DNA of 6,316 nucleotides. It comes from Bacteroidota bacterium. GTDB taxonomy: Bacteria > Bacteroidota > Bacteroidia > Chitinophagales > Chitinophagaceae. Both the position numbers and the translations under genes were made by a program. The notes beneath the pieces are model-generated. The model saw nothing but the letters and a program-made list of their open reading frames with translations, did no database searches and was not told where the DNA came from. Position 1 is the stretch's first letter; each line of letters starts with the position of its first letter. Below are positions 1-6,316 of this stretch, piece by piece. The stretch covers positions 1 through 6,316 of the forward strand of contig JADJQP010000014.1 of the NCBI GenBank assembly GCA_016712665.1. Reading direction: 5' to 3'.

Positions 1-1886
1 CAAAGGCCTTGGGTACTTCGCTGCCCAGCCAGTTGGCCAGTTCTCCATCGGTCAGAATGCCGTCCTGGTTGGCATCTGCGGGCATGCCCTGGGCATCTTT
101 TCCCAGGCCGCGAAACAGCGTTTCGGAAAACACCGAGTGGTCGCCTTCTTCATAGGCCAGTTGATCGGCGGTGCCGGCGGTGATGACCACGTGGGCGCGT
201 TCCTTCCAGAGTTCATAGACGCTGGATGGGTTCTCGCGCGGGTTGCCCCTGGCGCGTGTCACAAAGCCGCTGAAGCAGCAATCAATCAGCAGCAACTGGT
301 GGCTGCTGCGAATGTTCTGGCGCACATCTTTGGCCAGGTGGCCCATGTTGTAGCCGTACAGGTCGGGCAGTTTCTTGTCGCGGTTTTCGTGAAAGCCACT
401 CAGCACCAGATAGCCAATGGCGTCGGCGCGCTCGACAGTTTCGCCGTGGCCCGCGTAATAGAAAACAAAGTTGGTGCGGTCGCCCTTTGGTAACGCCGGG
501 TTGTTGGATAGTTCGGTCATGGCCCGCGAAACATTTTCGCGCGTCGGCACGCCGCCAATTCGGGCACCACGTTACCCGCAAATCCAGGGCGCGGTCGGGG
601 TCGTCCACCAGCAGGCGCACGTTCTCAGGCTTGTAACCAAAGCGCGAAGTCAGAATCCCGGTACAGCAAACCGGCGTCGCGGCAAGCCGCCGGCAGGGCG
701 CCAAACGGAGGACTTGCCCACACCCACAATCAGCGCAAAGCCGTCAATATCGACGCCCTCGCTGCGCAGGTCCTGCAATTGGCGGCTGGACAGCACCACG
801 CCACGCGAACGAAAATCGACCACCTTTTCGGCGCTGTTGGCGGCCAACAGCGGCGGGTCGTCCTTGCGCGTAGCCAGCACGACCACCACGCCAACGCAGG
901 CCAAAAGCGCCACCACAACCGCCGCCGCAACCAGGCCCTTACCCAGGCCACCGGCCGCCTGCGTTTGCGGCTTGCGCGCATTGGCCCACTGGCGCAACAC
1001 GTCCATCACCGCTGGCGCAGGCAGCTTTGTGCCGCCACGCGGCGCTGAAATCAGGCTGTGGGCAAAGCGCGCGCCGTCAAACCAGGGGTTCTCTTTGGCC
1101 GCTGGGTTGGCTGCCAACTCGGCTGTTTGAAAGGCCTCGGCCAGCCCTTGCAGCGACAGGCGCTGCACAGGGTCGACGGAAAAGGTCCAGTCCCCGGCCG
1201 CAAACTCGACACCCAGCAGCAGAAAGCAATCGCCCGTGGGGGCTGAAGCGTCCTGGCGCGCCCAGAACTTCCACAGCAGGCTTTTGCTGGCGCAGCACCA
1301 GCGCCGAGGAACGCGGCGGCCCGCCCGGAATCTGCACGATCCATTGGCTGCCGCGCTGCACGTCCTGGGCATACACCTGCCGGTCGGTGGCCAGAAAAGC
1401 GCGCTCGCGCGCGAACTCGCTGGTTGGTGCGTCGGCATTGAAGGGGTCTTTGTCGGCCAGCGCCGCGGCCTTGATGTGCTGCGCCAGGCGTTGCCAGTCA
1501 CGCACAAATGCTGCGCCAGCTTCGGGCTTTGTCAGGTCCGGGTCGCGGGCGTTGCGAATAGCCAGAAACAGACCTTCCAGGGAATCTTCCAGCGCGCCCT
1601 TGCCGGGTCGCAGACCCTCGCGCGCTATGCCGGCATAGCGGGCGTAATCAGCCATGCGCGGCGGCAGGGACTCCCCGGCCAGCTTCCACTGCACAATCGA
1701 GGCCGCCAGCATGTCGTCCAGTGTGGGGTTGTCGCGCACGACAATGCGCGCCGGCGTGCCGCTGCGGGCAAATGCCTCTGCGCCTTGGTCCAGGGCTGCC
1801 TGTGCGGCCTGGGCGGAAAGCACCAGCACCTCGCCGGGTTGGGGCGAGGTGTCGGGCGGAAGCCTGCGCAGGGCGATCTCGATCAC
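1..1886 (-). CDS. Membrane-anchored caspase-like protease (peptidase C14) with novel N-terminal region (3'-partial, four frameshifts)
   Basis: About 628 residues are visible and the C-terminus lies beyond the window. Residues ~1-315 form a soluble region I cannot assign to a named family; it contains ARIVVRDNPTLDDMLAA, then EFARERAFLATDRQVYAQDV, SLLWKFWARQD and GDWTFSVDPVQRL. One transmembrane helix (875-937) follows, flanked by GK and TRKDD. A caspase-like domain starts near 742 (GFALIVGVGKS, then FGALPAACRDAGLLYRD). The catalytic His is in YYAGHGE (codon 448-446), and the nucleophile is probably the second Cys of LIDCCFSG (codon 277-275). The domain ends with an EF-hand-like loop, DANQDGILTDGE (76-41). 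Caspase homologues cleave proteins after Arg/Lys or Asp; specificity cannot be read here. Frameshifts: T run 1282-1285, about 703-712, 654-655 and about 570-574. The region 560-1 is one clean open frame. Start chosen: GTG at 1886, 17 bp after the preceding stop; GTG 1829 is possible. No signal peptide is seen. Confidence 0.85.
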
Positions 1887-1900
1887 GGCGGGGGTCGGGG

Positions 1901-1905
1901 TTCCT
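1901..1905 (-). promoter_or_regulatory. Possible Shine-Dalgarno AGGAA for the caspase-like gene
   Basis: AGGAA on the minus strand overlaps the TAG stop of the secreted-protein gene and precedes the proposed GTG at 1886 by 14 bases. That spacing is longer than ideal, so this is a weak site; coupling to the upstream gene may matter more. An alternative in-frame GTG at 1829 follows GGCGAG. Confidence 0.35.
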
Positions 1906-2657
1906 AGTTCGTGACAATCGAGAACGAGTTCTTCTTGTCGCTGCGGTTCAGGATGATGATTTTGAATTCGGCGTCGGCCTTGGGCGTCCAATCGCACCAG
2001 CACGAGTCGCCCCTTGGTTTCATCTGAAGCCACGCGGTTGCCCGCGGCATCCAGAATGTAAAGGTCAAGTTCGCCGTCGCCCTGGCCGCCCACCCACACC
2101 GCTGCCAGTTCGCCCTTCTTGAACTTGACGGCCAGCGCAGCCTGGTACATGCGTTCGACGCCCTTGGCGTCCTTGAACTTGCCGTCGCAGGCGCCGTTGG
2201 CAAACACGGCCCCGGCAATGGCGCCGCGGCCCTTAAGACCCATCTTGGCAATCGCATCCATCACGTTGCGCTTGAGAACGTCTTCGCCACACATCTCCAG
2301 GGCTTCCTTCAGCACGGCGTCACTGCCAATGGCGCGCACGTTGACGGGCTTGGCGTCGTTCTCGGCCACAATCATGGCGCCCAGTTCGCTGGATTCTTCC
2401 AGCGGCACGTCGGCCAGAATGCGGCTGGCAAGCGCCAGGGCGCCGGGGTGCTTGTTGTCGCGGCCCCACTGGGCCAGTTCTGCGGCCAGGCGCACGTGCT
2501 TGACGCCTTCGGTGGCTTCCTTCTTTCCCGCTTCTTCATGTTCCGCTGCGGGTGGGGTTTCCTTCTGCGCCTTGACTGGCGTGGCCAGTTCCACGGCCGC
2601 AATCACGGCCAGCGACATTGCAATCACGATCAGACTGCCCACTGTGAGATAGCGCAT
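1904..2657 (-). CDS. Secreted or membrane-anchored protein with PPC-like C-terminal beta-sandwich (one frameshift)
   Basis: About 250 residues after repair. The N-terminus (MRYLTVGSLIVIAMSLAVIAAV) has a basic start and a hydrophobic stretch of about 18 residues ending near ATPVKAQ, consistent with a Sec signal peptide or an uncleaved anchor. A Glu/Lys/Ala-rich linker (about residues 30-50) leads to an alpha-helical middle region, then a beta-rich tail: AAVWVGGQGDGELDLYILDAAGN, then VRWTPKADAEFKI...LNRSDKKNSFSIVTN. This tail resembles pre-peptidase C-terminal (PPC)-type domains, in which a DxDLYVYD strand and a final WTP/TGPF...NRG...YTLVTN strand are characteristic. A frameshift at the AA pair 1990-1991 (one extra base) separates the two parts of the tail; left unrepaired, the frame runs on into the next gene and falsely fuses them. 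The stop is TAG at 1906-1904. The gene sits between the cyclase and caspase genes. No catalytic motif is visible, so a binding, sensing or structural role outside the cytoplasm is the cautious guess. Confidence 0.8.
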
Positions 2658-2666
2658 GCCCGTAGT

Positions 2667-2670
2667 CTCC
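2667..2670 (-). promoter_or_regulatory. Shine-Dalgarno GGAG for the secreted protein gene
   Basis: GGAG on the minus strand lies 9 bases before the ATG at 2657. The reading frame stays open further upstream to a TTG near 2807, but that extension overlaps the end of the cyclase gene and would bury the signal peptide. The GGAG therefore decides in favour of the ATG at 2657. Confidence 0.7.
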
Positions 2671-2690
2671 GGCCGATGTTGTTGAGCCCT

Positions 2691-2712
2691 GGCGGGTCTC
2701 GGCTTGCCCGCC
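2691..2712. repeat. GC-rich inverted repeat in the intergenic spacer
   Basis: The 82-bp spacer 2658-2739 is the only sizeable non-coding stretch. It holds GGCGGG (2691-2696) and its complement CCCGCC (2707-2712), separated by 10 bases. On the transcribed strand the stem is not followed by a T run, so it does not look like an intrinsic terminator. It could affect mRNA stability or be chance in GC-rich DNA. No convincing -35/-10 promoter was recognised in this spacer. Confidence 0.3.
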
Positions 2713-2739
2713 CTGAAAATGTACGTTGATTCCAGCCTT

Positions 2740-4534
2740 TTAAGCCAATGCTTGGCCAGGTCGCCCAATCCTGGCGCGATTCCTGAGCCCCTGTTGTTTT
2801 TCGGCAAAGCCCTTCAACTGAAACTCCTCAAGCTGGCCCGGCTGTCCTGCGGCCTTGGCGGTGGCTTGTGCGCAAACAAGTTCACCGGGTTGGGCCTCGG
2901 CTTGCAGGCGTGCTGCCATGTTCACGCTGCGTCCGATGGACAAATACTCCATTTTGTACTGACTTCCGAGGGCTCCCGTTACAACAAGTCCGGTTGCGAC
3001 CCCAACTCTAATCTGCAACCCGAAGGGATCGCCCGTGATTGTACGCACAAGTGAGGTTCGGTTCATGCAGGTGAGCAGTTCTCTGGCGAAAGCAATCGCG
3101 CGGGATTCGTGATTCGGCCCCTGGGCCTCGGCGACCAGCCCGTCGCCCTGATACTGGTGTGGTCGCACGCGGTGGCGCTCAAACAGTGGCACGGCCCGTT
3201 CAAAGACACTTCGAATCGTATCCATCACTTCCTGCGCGCCGAGCTTTTCAAAGCGACGCGTAAAGCCCACCACATCCGCAAAAATGCTGGTCACGATTTC
3301 TTCGCGGCCGCGTGAAAGCTCGCTGGCAGCCCGGCCGGTAAAGCGCGCTGTCACACGGTCGCCAAAGCCGCCCGGGTCAAGCTGCCGGTACACGCGGTCG
3401 ACCCGTTCGACCCACAGCGGGTTGGCCCCGCGCAGCGCCACGCGGTCGGCGCGCTGCAGGTGGGCCAGCATGCGGGGTGCATCGCTGGCCTGTTGCGCGC
3501 TGGGCCAGCAGCAGTTCGGTCAGCAGTTCGGCCTCGCAGGGGCCGGGCACATTGGCCAGCAGGCTGCGTGTGTCTTCCGCCAGCGTGGCCCCGGCAGTGC
3601 CGGGGCTGAGGCGCGCGCGCCAGTAGTGCACCAGGGCCCGTTCGGCTGGGGCGCTGAAGTTGACTTCCGCCTGGGCCAGCAGGGTTTCGCGCGCTGTTGC
3701 TTCACTTTGTGCCCGCGCCCGTGCCAGTGCGGCAAAGCCCTTGAGGTGGTGCGGGGTCGAGCCGCACAGGGCGGCCGTTGCCGCAAGCTGGTCTGCGGCA
3801 AGCATTGCCGCTTGTTCGGCCCCGGTTTCGCTGTCCAGCAGGCCCTGCAACAGCAGTGTTTGCAGGCGCAGGCGCGTAAGTGCCGGCAGGCCGGGTTGCG
3901 ACAGGGCTTGTTGGCAGGCCTGCACTGCGGCCTGTGCGTTGCCCAGCCCCAGTTCCAGCAGCGCCACGTTGCCCAGCGTGATGGCAATGCCCAGCGTGTC
4001 GCCGTCGCTTTGCTTGTTGCGCGATGATTGGTGGTACAGATAGCGGGCTTCTGTCCAGGCGCCCTGCCACATGGCGGCCTGGCCCAGGCCGCCGAGTATC
4101 CAGTTGCGGCTGGGGGATACCTCGGCCAGGCGCAGGGCTTCTACAAGCGCCAGTTCGCCCAGTGCCGGCTTGTCGCGCTGAATGTGCAGCACGCCCAGCG
4201 AATGCCAGGCGCGGGCGCGGGTAGCCGCGTCGGCCGTGGTGGCCAGTTGCTTCAGGGCGGCGCGCGCGGAATCTGGCTGGCCCCAGCGCAGTTCAAAGCG
4301 CGCCTGCAGCAGGGCAAGCGCCGGGTGCAACTCTGAAGGGGGCGGCACTTGCACCAGCCGGGCAAGGGCCTGGGGGGCCAGGTCGCGGTCCAGCATCTGC
4401 ACGCCGCGCGTGGCGGCGTGCATTTGCCCGTCCCAGCCCAGGGGCAAATCGCTTGTGCCCAGCGAGGCATGTTCCGCCCGGCGCCACCAAAGGGCTGTAT
4501 CAAAGGCCGGACTCTGGTTTGAGGGCTGGTTCAT
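2740..4534 (-). CDS. TPR-repeat protein with C-terminal class III nucleotidyl cyclase domain (one frameshift)
   Basis: About 598 residues after repair. Residues ~75-340 are a series of helical hairpins typical of TPR repeats (for example ARAWHSLGVLHIQRDKPALG), expected to bind partner proteins. A class III adenylate/guanylate cyclase domain follows, at about 3300-2842. Visible catalytic elements are the first metal-binding Asp in SIFADVVGFT (codon 3276-3274), the second metal Asp in YQGDGLVAEA, and the transition-state Asn and Arg in GRSVNMAARL. The expected reaction is ATP or GTP to a 3',5'-cyclic nucleotide. The substrate-selecting positions look unusual: Gln instead of Lys three residues before GDG, and Leu after the Tyr of MEYLSIG, where Asp or Thr is common. 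A frameshift in the GCGCGC tract at 3495-3500 splits the TPR half from the cyclase half; repaired, the protein reads LLLAQ(R)AQQASDAPRMLAHL. The ATG at 4534 lies 6 bp after the repaired stop of the WD40 gene, has only a weak purine-rich upstream sequence, and suggests translational coupling. No signal peptide or membrane helix is seen, so it is probably cytoplasmic. Confidence 0.88.
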
Positions 4535-4540
4535 GTTGCG

Positions 4541-6316
4541 CTATCGCAGACCATCCAGGCCGTGCTGCACGCCCTTGGCGCAGAGTTCAAAGTAGTCTTT
4601 GTCCGGCCCGGCCAGGGTGGCCGCAGCCAGCGCGCGAAAACCTGGCCAGCGTCGGTCAACATGGGCTTGTCGGAGTTGCGATCGCCGTTGTGCCACAACA
4701 CGCGGGCCAGCAGCAGGCGGTCGATCTCGGCGCCGTTTTGTTCGGCGGCGCGCAGGGTTTGCAGTGCCCAGTCGTCCTGGCCGCGAAAGGCATACCACTG
4801 GCCCAGCAAGGCCAGGGCGTTGGCGTCGTCGGGGTTGGCCTGCAGGGTTTCCAGCGCGCGCGGCAGCCTGGCTTGGAACTCCTTGTAGCGCGCGGCGCGG
4901 TCCATGCGCTGCACGGCCATGCCGCCGTGTTCTGCGGTGACGACAATCGAGTGGCCATCGGCACTCATAAACGTGCACAGCGCGACACCGTTGTGTGAAG
5001 TCCAGACAAACACCTCGCGTCCGGTTGCGGCATCCCACATGCGGCGCGAGTTATCTTCGCCGGTGGTCAGAAGATAGCGGCCGTCGGGCGTGTAACTGAC
5101 AAAGGTGACGGCCTTGCCTTGCTCGTGGGCCTGAAAGCGCCGCAGAAACCGGCGCTGGGTTACATCCCATATCGAGACCGCGCCTTGTTCGTGGCCGCTG
5201 GCAATGAAACTGCCGTCGGGCGAAAACGTCAGGCTGCGAATCCAGTCGCCGATGCCGCTGGTGGCGCCGCCCATCAGGGGCTCCAGTCGGCCTTTTTCAG
5301 CCAGTTCGGCCAGCGACATGCGGCCGTAGCTGTCACACAGCAAAAGACGCGTGCCGTCTGGCGAAAGCTGGATCGGGCGGGCGACTTCCGTTGGGTGCGG
5401 CCATGTGGCCAGGCACTGGCCGTCGTTGGGGTTCCACAGGCGAAAGGTGTTGTCCCAACTGCTGGTGCACAGACGGCCATCGGGCAGCACCACCAGCCCG
5501 TTGACGGGGTCGGTGTGACCCCTGCAGGCGCCGGATCAGCTTGCCGGTGGCCAGTTCCCAGATCGCGACGGTTTTGTCTTCGCCACAGGTGGCCAGCCGT
5601 GCGGCGTCCAGTTGCACGATTTCGGCAATCCAGCCTTCGTGGGCCTTCCATTCCAGCAGCGGTGCGGCCAGCTCCAGGTCATGGATACGCACCCAGCCGT
5701 TGGTGGTAATCGAGGCCGTCAGGCGCGGGTCCGACAGCCCGATCGCGCGCCGCGGGTCCTGCGCGCTGGGCATGGTCAGCATGGTCAGTTCGGGTTGCAC
5801 CTGAACATCCCACAGTTCCAGCGCCGGCGGGTTGCTGCCCGAAAGCAACAGTTGCGACCCCGGGTGAAAGGCCAGCGTGCGCACATCGCCCTGGGCGTAC
5901 AACTTGCGCACAATGGTCAACTTGGCCGTGTCAAAGATGCCGATTTCGCCGTCGCCAACGGTGAACGCCAGATAATGGCTGTCCGGCGACGCGGCCATGG
6001 CCGTCACCGGCCCCGGTGCCTGGTAAAACTCGTGTGCGGTGCGCGGCCCCAGTTCAATGCCCACAACCTTGCCGTCGTGGGCCGAAGCCACCAGCCACTT
6101 GCCGTCTTCAAGGAATGCAACGCCGGTGCTGACTTTGTCAAAGGCCTGATAGTTGAAAAGCGATTCGCCCGTGGCGAAGTCCCAAAGCCGCATGCAGCCG
6201 TCGCCGCCGGCTGTGCCGACAAACTTGCCATCGGGGCTGAAGGCAACGCCACCGGAGTTCACGGCTGCTGCGCCCTGGGGCAGCGTATGGCCGCGCAACA
6301 CGCGCAGCGGCTGGCG
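4541..6316 (-). CDS. WD40 beta-propeller protein with TPR-like C-terminus (5'-partial, two frameshifts)
   Basis: The reading frame is open at the window edge, so the N-terminus is missing; about 590 residues are visible. At least 11 consecutive WD40 units can be read, with repeated 'FSPDG' turns and blade-ending LWDF, LWDV, IWEL, LWNP, IWDV and MWDA motifs. More than seven repeats implies two stacked propellers. WD40 propellers are non-catalytic scaffolds; in bacteria they are often fused to Ser/Thr kinases or NTPases, so such a domain may lie upstream (inference). After the last blade, a helical tail of about 115 residues contains a TPR-like unit (NPDDANALALLGQWYAFRGQ). The frame must be repaired twice: at a four-C run, 5519-5522 (one base too many; the repaired protein reads RRLQGHTDPVNGLVVLPDG), and at a four-A run, 4637-4640 (one base too few; repaired QVFRALAAATLAGPDKDYF, ending at TAG 4543-4541). 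Without the second repair the protein would end at 4531, overlapping the next start as ATGA. No signal peptide can be judged. Family call confident; exact C-terminus less so. Confidence 0.88.

Noticed and set aside
137..493. Plus-strand open frame of 118 residues.
   Set aside because: It is antisense to the clean caspase frame carrying YYAGHG and DCCFSG, has no recognisable motif, and is typical of the long shadow frames of GC-rich DNA.
2119..2652. Plus-strand open frame of 177 residues, Ser/Ala/Arg-rich.
   Set aside because: It is the complement of the secreted-protein gene, which has a Shine-Dalgarno site, a signal peptide and a domain-like tail; the plus frame has none.
2691..2712. Intrinsic terminator between the cyclase and secreted-protein genes.
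   Set aside because: The six-base stem has a ten-base loop and no following T run on the transcribed strand.
3485..3505. Programmed ribosomal frameshift between the TPR and cyclase halves.
   Set aside because: There is no slippery heptamer, and similar breaks occur in every gene of the window, so a sequencing indel is simpler.
3506..3530. Short tandem repeat with two copies of CAGCAGTTCGG.
   Set aside because: It encodes ELLTELL within a TPR helix and is explained by coding constraint rather than by a repeat element.
3284..4027. Plus-strand open frame of 247 residues, Gln/Ala/Cys-rich.
   Set aside because: It lies opposite the TPR-cyclase gene; its odd composition and lack of domains mark it as a shadow.
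1..6316. CRISPR arrays, tRNA or rRNA genes, insertion sequences, attachment sites.
   Set aside because: No spaced direct repeats, cloverleaf-like or rRNA-like sequence, transposase motifs or terminal inverted repeats were recognised; the window is filled by the four minus-strand genes.

Overview
All four genes in this window lie on the minus strand, and the window is coding almost from end to end. It looks like part of a single operon from a GC-rich bacterium (strongly G/C at third codon positions). A very long WD40 protein, a TPR-nucleotidyl cyclase, a secreted protein with a 'WTP...NRS...VTN' beta-sandwich tail and a membrane-anchored caspase-like protease suggest a signalling-rich phylum such as Planctomycetota. 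No marker gene settles this, so treat the phylum as a guess.

Layout in transcription order, from high to low coordinates: (1) 6316-4541, a WD40 beta-propeller protein with at least 11 repeats and a TPR-like C-terminal tail; its N-terminus lies beyond the window. (2) 4534-2740, a protein with an alpha-helical TPR-type repeat region followed by a class III adenylate/guanylate cyclase domain. (3) An 82-bp spacer, then 2657-1904, an exported protein with a signal peptide or anchor and a C-terminal domain resembling pre-peptidase C-terminal (PPC) beta-sandwiches. (4) 17 bp later, 1886 to the window edge, a protein with a roughly 315-residue N-terminal region of unknown function, one transmembrane helix, and a caspase-like (peptidase C14) domain with a visible His/Cys pair and an EF-hand-like loop.

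Every gene is broken by frameshifts: I count eight sites, most in or next to short homopolymers. Protein-like sequence resumes in another frame immediately after each break, and I see no other disabling changes. The simplest reading is uncorrected long-read indels rather than real gene decay. An uncritical ORF call would split these four genes into about ten fragments and miss the caspase catalytic half, which runs open off the window edge.

As a working model, the WD40 and TPR modules would provide sensing or scaffolding, the cyclase would make a cyclic nucleotide, and the tethered caspase would be the proteolytic effector, possibly in the same extracytoplasmic compartment as the secreted protein. 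That combination could be a regulated protease or cell-suicide/defence system. The functional links are inferred only from gene order and domain content.
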